Positions 8,051 through 13,265 of a stretch of 14,092 bases of DNA are shown here, one piece after another. Origin of the DNA: Clostridia bacterium (GTDB lineage Bacteria; Bacillota; Clostridia; Christensenellales; Borkfalkiaceae); NCBI GenBank assembly GCA_900769545.1, contig CAAGGZ010000001.1:1-14092 (forward strand), written 5' to 3'. The translations under genes and the position numbers were made by a program. Under the pieces are notes generated by a model. The model ran no database searches, was not told the DNA's origin, and worked only from the letters and a program-made list of their open reading frames with translations. Position 1 is the stretch's first letter. Each line of letters opens with the position of its first letter.

Positions 8051-9088
8051 TTAAAACACACAGCTCGTATAATCCAATGCGAGCGCTTTTACAGGCGTAC
8101 TATTTGTATAGCCCGTACATACCAACTGCGAACTGTACGTATAAGTATTGTGTTTTCCCGTAAGCGTAAGCGTTATCGTACAAAGGTTAGGACAAGTGAT
8201 ATTCGACATGTAATCGATAATCTCTGCCGTCGTCAAAGTATCAAACGCAATGTCCCCTGCACGCTGCATAATCAGCCAATTCTTCATATCGTGCATGTAA
8301 TCGAAATAGTATTCTTTACCGTGCCAATTCGTTACCGAGCTATCCGCAAATCCAATACCCGTAGGGTAAAGGTCTTTCATATTGAACCACTGCTCCGTAT
8401 CGGACGGTTGCTTGAACGTAACCGTTTTGGTAAAAGCCTCCGCAATCGTATAAACACTATCCGTCGTTACACTTGCATTGATAACACCGCCAGGACCGTT
8501 TACACCGTCACAAACTTCGTACTGAACCGCCGTTGCACCGCCAAAGTTCACAGCAATATTGCCGATATTCAGCGAAGCCGCCGTTACCTTTTGTGCATAG
8601 TCTGCCGTACATATCGCCAATACGTTAGGATTATCTTGCGATTTCGCCATAATCATGATTTGCGTACCAAACGGCTGTAAACAAGATACCGTTGCCATTT
8701 TACTGTCCGACATCGGCGTTACCGTTACGTAATCCGTTACCTTTTTTCCACTTGCCCACGTAGAAGCGGGATCTCTCCAAGAAATACTCCAATCTACACC
8801 GTGATTGCCCGCATCAGAGGGCGTAATCGTTGCCGTAAGCGTATACGCTGTTTCCGCAAGCGGAGAAACTCCATAATCTTCATACTCCGTCGAAAGAAGC
8901 GTTGCGCTCATAAGCTTAATACCGTTACCTTGGCTACCACCAAGCTGCATACCACCGCCAATATGAGTTTGCGTTAAACTCGTACCTGCCTGCTCCGTTT
9001 TATCTTTTTCAGAACACGCTACCGCCGTAAACGCACACGTGCATAACGTTGCTACCGCTAAAATACCTGCTAAAATCTTTTTTTTCAT
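8051..9088 (-). CDS. Lipoprotein with bacterial Ig-like domain
   Basis: A 345-residue exported protein. The N-terminus (KKK, hydrophobic core, TAVAC with Cys25, then SEKDK) fits a lipoprotein signal peptide, though the -3 position is Ala rather than the usual Leu. Residues about 57-170 look like a bacterial Ig-like domain (AYTLTATITPSDAGNHGVDW, VTVTP, ATVSCLQPFGTQIMIMA). The remaining 170 residues have no domain I recognise; they contain a Cys pair (CPNLC near 300) and a C-terminal Cys. The ATG overlaps the stop of the preceding gene as TAATG, with GGAGG upstream, so the two are translationally coupled. It opens the run of exported proteins in the operon and may be a surface or virion-associated adhesin. 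Confident as a gene and as exported; role unknown. Confidence 0.72.
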   Translation of the reverse strand: MKKKILAGILAVATLCTCAFTAVACSEKDKTEQAGTSLTQTHIGGGMQLGGSQGNGIKLMSATLLSTEYEDYGVSPLAETAYTLTATITPSDAGNHGVDWSISWRDPASTWASGKKVTDYVTVTPMSDSKMATVSCLQPFGTQIMIMAKSQDNPNVLAICTADYAQKVTAASLNIGNIAVNFGGATAVQYEVCDGVNGPGGVINASVTTDSVYTIAEAFTKTVTFKQPSDTEQWFNMKDLYPTGIGFADSSVTNWHGKEYYFDYMHDMKNWLIMQRAGDIAFDTLTTAEIIDYMSNITCPNLCTITLTLTGKHNTYTYSSQLVCTGYTNSTPVKALALDYTSCVF

Positions 9089-9384
9089 TATTTTTTACCT
9101 CCGCGCTCATATTGATTGATATATTTATCTGCCTTGCGACGTCTCGAAAGCCCTTTCTTATATCCATACGCCGCAGCCGTTTTTGCGCCTACGCGGTTAG
9201 GAATATCATACGATTCCACCCAACCACGAGCGAAACCAATATCATACGCGTCACGAATATCCGAAGCATATTTTTTGTCATAATTCTTTACCTTAGCGCC
9301 TTGCTTTTTCGCATAAGCTTTTGCCTTTGAACCCGTATCCTTTACGGTTTCTTTAAAGGTCTTTTTTTGTTTTACGTTTTCCAT
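9088..9384 (-). CDS. Small very basic protein, unknown
   Basis: A 98-residue soluble protein rich in Lys and Arg, with a Lys/Ala-rich first half (KAKAYAKKQGAKVKNYDKKY) and a more structured centre (IRDAYDIGFARGWVESYDIP). It has no membrane segment. I start at the ATG at 9384 because GGAGG lies 5-6 nt before it; a longer frame begins at a TTG inside that ribosome site. It lies between the putative ssDNA-binding protein and the exported proteins, and its stop overlaps the next start. The charge suggests nucleic-acid binding or DNA condensation, but this is inference. I do not recognise the family. Confidence 0.7.
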   Translation of the reverse strand: MENVKQKKTFKETVKDTGSKAKAYAKKQGAKVKNYDKKYASDIRDAYDIGFARGWVESYDIPNRVGAKTAAAYGYKKGLSRRRKADKYINQYERGGKK

Positions 9385-9410
9385 AAAATCCTCCAATTTC
9401 TTTTATTTTT

Positions 9411-9442
9411 AAAGGGGTGTAATTTTTCCATCACACCCCTTT
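9411..9442. promoter_or_regulatory. Perfect 10-bp hairpin inside the operon
   Basis: AAAGGGGTGT (9411-9420) and ACACCCCTTT (9433-9442) are perfect complements with a 12-nt loop, in the widest gap of the operon. On the minus-strand transcript there is no U-run after the stem, so it is a poor terminator in that direction; on the plus strand TTTT overlaps the end. It may stabilise the upstream mRNA end, act as an RNA-processing or partial attenuation point that separates early from structural genes, or assist readthrough of the TAG codon at 9506. Confidence 0.55.
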
Positions 9443-9505
9443 TCAGAGTGCTTAACCTTTACCGATTTCCACACTCAACTCGTACCTGCCTGCCTCGAAT
9501 TGCAA

Positions 9506-9865
9506 CTATGCGCCCTGCATCTGCTTAAGGACATTCAAGTATGCTTTATCACTCGGCTGAGCAAGCTTCACCTTATAACTAAATACCAGACCATCCTCAT
9601 TCGCGACTCTTGCTTCCAAAACATCGTATTCCGTTTCCCTGCCCTTTTCATCGGTCATCACTTCTTGCCACATTACCAAATCCACCGTAGGCTTAATCTT
9701 AAACATAAGGTTAAGAAATTCATAACCGCCTGGATCCTTAGGCAAAATATCCGCAGCATAGTCCATGCCCATAATCTTACAAGGTACGAAGTAATTGAAC
9801 ATTTCTCTGCCGTCCTTCGTCTTAAAAGGTGCTCTTTCCAATACAAAAGTAGTTTCGTTTTTCAT
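9506..9865 (-). CDS. Putative ssDNA-binding protein, with possible amber readthrough extension to 9452
   Basis: A 119-residue soluble protein with alternating beta-type segments (ETTFVLERAPF, MFNYFVPCKIMGMDYAADIL, LVMWQEVM, EYDVLEARVA, LVFSYKVKLA), compatible with an OB-fold-like barrel. With its place in a rolling-circle element, this suggests the ssDNA-binding role of pV/RstB-type proteins, but no diagnostic motif is visible. AAGGAG precedes the ATG by 7-8 nt. It ends in TAG, while every other gene I call as complete in this window ends in TAA. After the TAG the same frame stays open for 17 codons (LQFEAGRYELSVEIGKG) to a TAA at 9452-9454, and those residues look like a real beta strand. 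The protein may therefore be 137 residues long by readthrough, or be freshly truncated. Confidence 0.68.
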   Translation of the reverse strand: MKNETTFVLERAPFKTKDGREMFNYFVPCKIMGMDYAADILPKDPGGYEFLNLMFKIKPTVDLVMWQEVMTDEKGRETEYDVLEARVANEDGLVFSYKVKLAQPSDKAYLNVLKQMQGA

Positions 9866-9894
9866 TTTTTTATCTCCTTAAATTTTAATATTTT

Positions 9895-10521
9895 TTATAA
9901 TTTTTCTTCTTGCATCTGCTTATTGCAGTCGCCGCACACTACGTTCACCGCTTTTGTTGCCCGAACGCTTATTTCGCAATCGGGGCAAACGTATTTACGA
10001 ACGCTTACATCCCTAATCCGTTTGACTTTTATCGGCATTTCCCGATAGATCAGCCTTTGCGGATGCTGTTTCAAAAATTCCTGTAAAAGCTGCGCGCTAC
10101 TTCCCTTTAACGTCGTTACAGCCCAACCTCGACCATGAACGTATTCCACATCCAAGCCGTGGTCTTCTGCAATCTGACGAAAAAGTTTGTTATGAAAGCT
10201 TCCTGAGCGCGCGGTGTCTTGAAAATGATTTTCCCTGGCAAATTGATGACACATCTCGTGAATAAGCGTAGATGCAATTTCAGAAATAGAACGATTTAAG
10301 AACTGCGCCGAGAGGTTAATCTCGTACATGCCCTCGTCATTTTCGTTTTCTTTCCATAACTTGTCCCGCGTTATCCAACCGTATGCCTTGTTCTTTTCGT
10401 CTGGGCTTATCGTTAAAACAGGCTTAATAAGCTCGCCGCCGAACAGCTTTTGATTGAAATAATCGTACAGTTCGGATATGTAGTTTATCGTATCTTGATA
10501 CTGCTTTACCCCGATTGCCAT
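9895..10521 (-). CDS. SprT-like zinc metalloprotease with C-terminal zinc ribbon
   Basis: A 208-residue protein of the SprT-like (Spartan-type) family. Residues 88-92 are HEMCH, the HExxH zinc site, within LIHEMCHQFARENHF; His110 in SFHNKLF fits the third zinc ligand. Early residues YDYFNQKLFGGELIKP (about 19-34) match the family's N-terminal pattern. A C-terminal zinc ribbon uses Cys179, Cys182, Cys196 and Cys199. Spartan-type enzymes in eukaryotes cleave proteins crosslinked to DNA; bacterial and phage SprT-like roles are mostly unknown. Here it is next to a putative ssDNA-binding protein in an operon whose Rep forms a covalent tyrosine-DNA bond. AAGGCGG lies upstream of the ATG, with a 13-nt gap to the gene before and a 29-nt gap to the next. 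Strong family call, uncertain substrate. Confidence 0.88.
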   Translation of the reverse strand: MAIGVKQYQDTINYISELYDYFNQKLFGGELIKPVLTISPDEKNKAYGWITRDKLWKENENDEGMYEINLSAQFLNRSISEIASTLIHEMCHQFARENHFQDTARSGSFHNKLFRQIAEDHGLDVEYVHGRGWAVTTLKGSSAQLLQEFLKQHPQRLIYREMPIKVKRIRDVSVRKYVCPDCEISVRATKAVNVVCGDCNKQMQEEKL

Positions 10522-10534
10522 TGCCTATACCGCC

Positions 10535-10852
10535 TTAATTCTTTTTGCGCTTCTTGGCTTTCTCCAAGATTTCCTCGCCGCCTTTACCGATGATTTGGGA
10601 ATAAGCAGCAGCTTCGTCCTTATCTGCGCCGGCATTCTTTGCCTTGTTATACTTATACGCACCTGCTTGGTCAGAAAGGCATTGGAAGTAGCCTCTCATT
10701 TTACCCTTTTCGCCCTCTGTCAATTCTTGACCGTCCTTTTTACCACCGATATGAACACCAAGTTTATACTGCTCGGCATAATCCGCGGCACGACGGCTCG
10801 TTAATCTCCAAAAACGCTTTCTCGGCGCGTTGTTTTGAGTGTTTTCTGCCAT
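10535..10852 (-). CDS. Small basic soluble protein, first gene of the long operon
   Basis: A 105-residue protein without membrane segments. Its N-terminus is basic (RKRFWRLTSRRAADYAEQYK), the centre has HIGGKKDGQELTEGEKGKMR and an aromatic stretch MRGYFQCLSDQAGAYKYNKA, and the C-terminus is Lys-rich (EKAKKRKKN). The clear domain-like pattern and an excellent ribosome site (AGGAGAAGAGAT before ATG) support a real gene. It is the promoter-proximal gene of the operon, so it should be expressed early and in quantity. DNA binding or a virion structural role are both possible; I do not recognise the family. Confidence 0.72.
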   Translation of the reverse strand: MAENTQNNAPRKRFWRLTSRRAADYAEQYKLGVHIGGKKDGQELTEGEKGKMRGYFQCLSDQAGAYKYNKAKNAGADKDEAAAYSQIIGKGGEEILEKAKKRKKN

Positions 10853-10942
10853 ATCTCTTCTCCTATAATTATTTTTTGCCCTATTTCGCCTTCGGGCTGT
10901 TGCGCCTACTTTCTTGATGGGTTTGAGCCATCGGCATTTCAG

Positions 10943-10971
10943 CTTATATAATTGTAATTTTTATAATACAA
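10943..10971 (-). promoter_or_regulatory. Candidate promoter of the long operon
   Basis: On the minus strand TTGTAT (10966-10971) is followed after 17 nt by TATAAG (10943-10948). Transcription would start near 10936, about 85 nt before the ATG at 10852. The spacer is AT-rich and forms an imperfect inverted repeat with the -35 box (TTGTA and TACAA), which could serve as an operator. Both boxes deviate from the sigma-A consensus, fitting a promoter that needs a dedicated factor such as the sigma-like proteins encoded next door. Confidence 0.45.
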
Positions 10972-11015
10972 CGCATTTACCCTTTTGGAACGCTACGCTC
11001 CGTGCGCGTTTGTGT

Positions 11016-11027
11016 AGGTGGCCACCT
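11016..11027. repeat. 12-bp perfect palindrome
   Basis: AGGTGGCCACCT is perfectly self-complementary and lies about 45 nt upstream of the candidate operon promoter. It could be a dimeric regulator's operator or part of a replication origin. No second copy was noticed in the window. Confidence 0.5.
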
Positions 11028-11087
11028 TTACCTTGCAAGACACGAAACCATCGCCCTTTTCCCGTAATCGCGTTTATTATCCCGATA

Positions 11088-11387
11088 TTATTTATCCAAG
11101 TTTTCCTTTAAATACTGAATCAATCTTCCATTCAAAATTTGCACGTAATACCTTGTATATCCCATTTCTCTCGCCAATGCACCCTGCGACCAGCCTTTCA
11201 TATAAAGACCAACGTACACGTGGTATAATTTTATAGGTGCACAACGAATAACCCTCGAATATCTTTCAAGCAATTCTTCTATTACCGAACAAGACAATTC
11301 TGTCATATACACGTCCAACTTTTCTTTTTGCTGATAATAATATTTAAGTTCTTCCAACTCTTCTTTTATCTTTTCATCCGCATACAT
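11088..11387 (-). CDS. Small sigma-70 region 4-like / ArpU-type regulator
   Basis: A 99-residue protein. The N-terminal part is a charged helix (EELEELKYYYQQKEKLDVYM) and the C-terminal half a helix-turn-helix similar to sigma-70 region 4 (IRCAPIKLYHVYVGLYMKGW, then LAREMGYTRYYVQILNGRL). Phage late regulators of the ArpU/RinA kind have this layout. I start at ATG 11387 because GAGGAG lies 7 nt before it; the longest frame begins with a GTG 13 codons earlier. It follows the sigma-like gene (11466-12011) after 78 nt and precedes the intergenic region that drives the long operon, so it may activate that promoter. It may be the C-terminal half of a split regulator pair with its neighbour. Confidence 0.7.
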   Translation of the reverse strand: MYADEKIKEELEELKYYYQQKEKLDVYMTELSCSVIEELLERYSRVIRCAPIKLYHVYVGLYMKGWSQGALAREMGYTRYYVQILNGRLIQYLKENLDK

Positions 11388-11465
11388 TTCACAACTCCTC
11401 ATCATAGGGCTTTTTACCCCTTTCACTATGGTTTGCCTGAATTTTTTTCGTTTTGGTCGCGATTT

Positions 11466-12011
11466 TTAGAAAAAAGTTTTTAATTTTTCTAAAATTTTTA
11501 ATTTTTGCGTATGGACATAAGTCTTTTTCAAACCTAATTTCTCCGCAAGTGCACGTTCTGTTAAATTTTCGTAGAAAATTCCATAAATTATTTGTTTCTC
11601 TTCAAACGATAATTCAGCCAACGCTTTTTCTAAAATAATCTTTTCCTCACCCTGGATTATAAAATTATCTAAGTCAACCGAATCATCCGCCAAAATTTCC
11701 TCACCGTTCCCTTCTTCGTCGCCAAGTAACTTCCTTTCAATCGAAATTTCACTGATATCCAGTTCCTTGCGCATTTCCGCTAAATACCTTTTCCTATTTT
11801 CTTCCTTTCGGTGTTGTTTGTACATCGAAGGGGGCAACTCTACACCAATACAATTTCCGCGCGCGTCTTTACATATATCAAAACGCCGCTGCTTACCTTC
11901 TTCCGACGATAAAAATTCCTTCAAGGCTTTCCCTTTAAGAACCTTATACGTTTTTGTTCCGTCCAAAGACTTAATTGTACCATCGGGATCTACTACATAA
12001 AATTTCTTCAT
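11466..12011 (-). CDS. Sigma-70 region 4 domain regulator
   Basis: A 181-residue protein with a beta-rich N-terminal segment (FYVVDPDGTIKSLDGTKTYK, then LKEFLSSEEGKQRRFDI), a charged middle, and a C-terminal sigma region 4-like helix-turn-helix (about 125-180: LAELSFEEKQIIYGIFYENL, then LAEKLGLKKTYVHTQKLKIL). The N-terminal pattern is one I recognise from small sigma-like proteins on Clostridia mobile elements. There is no region 2, so it is unlikely to be a complete sigma factor. I start at ATG 12011, preceded by AAAGGAG at 8 nt; the longer frame to 12077 would begin within the leader hairpin. It is the first gene after a leader with a cruciform and an attenuator-like hairpin, suggesting control of its own expression at RNA level. 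Confidence 0.75.
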   Translation of the reverse strand: MKKFYVVDPDGTIKSLDGTKTYKVLKGKALKEFLSSEEGKQRRFDICKDARGNCIGVELPPSMYKQHRKEENRKRYLAEMRKELDISEISIERKLLGDEEGNGEEILADDSVDLDNFIIQGEEKIILEKALAELSFEEKQIIYGIFYENLTERALAEKLGLKKTYVHTQKLKILEKLKTFF

Positions 12012-12054
12012 TTTTGTTCTCCTTTCTCTCGTCAAAGAAGAACAATAAAGCCAA

Positions 12055-12101
12055 GCAAATAAAATAGGCAGGAGCAACTTTTTTATGCATTACCCCTGCC
12101 T
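12055..12101 (-). terminator. Attenuator-like hairpin in the regulator leader
   Basis: On the minus strand an arm from 12101 to 12089 pairs with 12078 to 12066 over 13 positions when three G-U pairs are counted (core AGGCAGG with CCTGCCT), with a 10-nt A-rich loop, followed by ATTTTATTT. It lies about 55 nt upstream of the ATG at 12011, so a terminator here would act as an attenuator. The U-run is interrupted, so efficiency may be moderate. Confidence 0.5.
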
Positions 12102-12117
12102 TTACCCGAAAAAATAG

Positions 12118-12205
12118 TGCAATAAAGTTAGGGTATACACACGACGTTCCCGGATTAAATACTTAATCCTTTGCGCTATGTTATATCCGCTTGTCCTTTA
12201 TTGCA
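12118..12205 (-). promoter_or_regulatory. Cruciform leader element, possible riboswitch or origin
   Basis: A 10-bp perfect inverted repeat (12118-12127 with 12196-12205, TGCAATAAAG and CTTTATTGCA) encloses a perfect 7-bp hairpin with a 4-nt loop (GGATTAA 12152-12158, TTAATCC 12163-12169) and a GGG/CCC arm (12131-12151). On the minus-strand RNA this makes a multi-branched fold just upstream of the attenuator-like hairpin and the sigma-like gene, the usual aptamer-then-terminator order. It matches no riboswitch class that I recognise. As DNA, a cruciform on a ssDNA phage could instead be a single-strand origin. Confidence 0.45.
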
Positions 12206-12250
12206 AATCGGGACGAGATTTTATATATTTTTTATTTTTATTTTCTTGAT

Positions 12251-12311
12251 AAAAAAAGAAAAGGTCATCGATAAATACGCCCCCTTTGGAAGCATATCCA
12301 CCGATGACCTT
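12251..12311 (-). terminator. Intrinsic terminator after the zinc-ribbon gene
   Basis: AAGGTCATCG (12261-12270) and CGATGACCTT (12302-12311) form a perfect 10-bp stem with a 31-nt loop. On the minus strand the stem is followed by TTCTTTTTTT. It lies about 125 nt after the zinc-ribbon gene and separates it from the regulator leader. The loop is long for a simple terminator. Confidence 0.75.
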
Positions 12312-12434
12312 ATCATGTAATATTTCTGATTCGTATCTATCGTCTTAATATAGCTCTTTACTTGGATTTGTTAATCCCTATTTCAGATTGACCAAGCAAG
12401 TCACTATACCGATTATTCAATTGTTATTAAATTG
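12312..12434 (-). other. Structured 3' untranslated segment or small RNA
   Basis: This segment between the zinc-ribbon stop and the terminator has no gene. It contains a direct repeat (ATTGTTATT twice, 2 nt apart, at about 12419-12439, reaching into the gene end) and a nested hairpin at about 12360-12404 (ACTTGG with CCAAGcAAGT, inside it GGATT with AATCC). Together with the terminator this could be a small RNA of about 150 nt, but only a weak TATAGT-like -10 box near 12405 is visible upstream. Confidence 0.3.
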
Positions 12435-12611
12435 TTATTTAGTTTTACTTTTGGGACCAAAAATCTCAAACATTACGTGCCTCTTCCCCTTAAGAGAAGA
12501 TATCACTATTGTTCCGCAACGCAAACATTTATATTTTTTAGCTCCATAATCCGTTTGCTCTGCTTCGACTTTGCTTTGACAACATACACAAAAATCTAAC
12601 AAGTTTTTCAT
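12435..12611 (-). CDS. Small zinc-ribbon protein
   Basis: A 58-residue protein with two Cys pairs (FCVCCQSK near 7-11 and KCLRCGTI near 29-33), typical of a small zinc ribbon, and a Lys-rich C-terminus. I start at ATG 12611, preceded by AGGAGAGGAAGG. In the same frame an ATG at 12686 with GGGAGG at 8 nt would give 83 residues, but the added N-terminus shows no domain. The gene follows the terminator of the candidate RNA by about 125 nt and ends 124 nt before its own terminator. Small zinc ribbons on mobile elements often bind nucleic acids or proteins; no specific role can be assigned. Confidence 0.6.
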   Translation of the reverse strand: MKNLLDFCVCCQSKVEAEQTDYGAKKYKCLRCGTIVISSLKGKRHVMFEIFGPKSKTK

Positions 12612-12720
12612 AATCCTTCCTCTCCTTGATATCCAGAAATTTTGCCACATTCCTACCATACCAATTGCTATTAACGTTTCCTCCATCTTTCTTACCTCCC
12701 ATAAATTTTATTTCGTTCAT
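12538..12720 (-). CDS. Possible short ORF overlapping the zinc-ribbon gene
   Basis: A 60-codon frame with ATG at 12720 and AAAGGGAG 3-4 nt before it. Its first 40 residues (MNEIKFMGGKKDGGNVNSNW, then FLDIKERKDYEKL) look protein-like; the rest overlaps the zinc-ribbon gene in another frame. It begins 15 nt after the terminator at 12736-12790. It may be a translated leader coupled to the zinc-ribbon gene, or chance. Confidence 0.3.
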   Translation of the reverse strand: MNEIKFMGGKKDGGNVNSNWYGRNVAKFLDIKERKDYEKLVRFLCMLSKQSRSRANGLWS

Positions 12721-12735
12721 TTTCTCCCTTTACGC

Positions 12736-12790
12736 AAAAAGACGCTACACCGATAAAACCTAACTTGTTTTTGGCTTTAACGGTGCAGCG
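12736..12790 (-). terminator. Intrinsic terminator at the 3' end of the candidate RNA
   Basis: On the minus strand CGCTGCACCG (12790-12781) pairs with CGGTGTAGCG (12752-12743) over 10 positions including one G-U pair, followed by TCTTTTT (12742-12736). The pairing is complete only on the minus strand, where the mismatch becomes G-U, which supports transcription in that direction. It ends the structured region that begins at the promoter at 13281-13309. Confidence 0.75.
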
Positions 12791-12881
12791 CTTATGTACT
12801 ACATCGCAGGGTAACCCCTTGTTTGGATTGCAGCATTATATTACGGCATAATACCCCTATAATACTGCAAACATTTTTTGC

Positions 12882-12950
12882 AAAAAAAAGCCGCCTTTTG
12901 CAAAAACTACTGATTTCCAAATAAAACATTTGGTCAGAGCTTCACGCGGC
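12882..12950 (-). terminator. Internal terminator-like branched hairpin of the candidate RNA
   Basis: On the minus strand GCCGC (12950-12946) pairs with GCGGC (12894-12890) and eight U residues follow (12889-12882). Inside lies a second hairpin: CCAAAT (12917-12922) with ATTTGG (12928-12933), extended by CTGA (12910-12913) with TCAG (12934-12937) past a 3-nt bulge. It could end a roughly 390-nt transcript, or be one domain of the longer RNA that continues into well-formed helices. Confidence 0.5.
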
Positions 12951-13145
12951 GACATCTTATAATTATGATAGTATTAAATCGTACTACCCTTCGCTACACG
13001 AACGGATTATACGATTCTCGCTTTAATTACTTATGTAATCAAAGCGCGCAAATCCACTCGTGCGCACTTCCCCGATGCGAAGCAACGCCAACTTGTTTCA
13101 TTTCTGCTTGTACTAAAATTTTTATTGAATCCATTAATTTTTTAC

Positions 13146-13265
13146 CTAACTACTTGAAATAAATCCTGAGTAGCTTGGGGAATCACTGTTCCCTTTTTCC
13201 TTTGTATAATCTATGGGTTTACGGACGCCAGCGGATTCTTTAACGCCGTAATAAAGGTTTCCCAT
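13146..13265 (-). CDS. Possible 39-codon ORF at the 5' end of the candidate RNA
   Basis: A frame of 39 codons (MGNLYYGVKESAGVRKPIDY at its start, ending in SGFISSS then TAG) begins about 9 nt after the predicted transcription start, with AAAGG 4 nt before the ATG. The same bases form the first hairpins of the candidate RNA. Its composition is neither clearly protein-like nor clearly random. It ends in TAG, unlike the well-supported genes. I favour RNA over protein here. Confidence 0.2.
   Translation of the reverse strand: MGNLYYGVKESAGVRKPIDYTKEKGNSDSPSYSGFISSS

Larger units (their letters stand above)
10853..11087. other. Structured intergenic region, candidate replication or packaging locus
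   Basis: 235 nt without a convincing gene, the largest gap between the regulators and the long operon. It holds a minus-strand promoter (10943-10971), a 12-bp palindrome (11016-11027), a GC-rich partly self-complementary stretch near 10989-11010 (AACGC with GCGTT), and a GCCC/GGGC hairpin (10878-10897) about 20 nt before the first gene's ribosome site. Filamentous phages keep origins and the packaging signal in such an intergenic region, so this is a reasonable place for the Rep nick site, but no nick sequence can be named from inspection. Confidence 0.4.

Noticed and set aside
7949..8680. 243-codon plus-strand frame
   Set aside because: Antisense to the lipoprotein and the small anchored protein; rich in Arg, Ile and Cys as expected for a shadow frame; no ribosome site.
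12119..12204. tRNA-like reading of the cruciform
   Set aside because: The outer stem and arms resemble a cloverleaf in outline, but arm sizes, missing T-loop consensus and lack of an anticodon arm of 5 bp with a 7-nt loop do not fit a tRNA.
82..13240. Search by eye for att direct repeats between the left end (1-171) and the 12900-13550 region
   Set aside because: Only short chance matches such as GGATTCT were found (near 83 and 13233). The far att site may lie past the integrase, outside the window.
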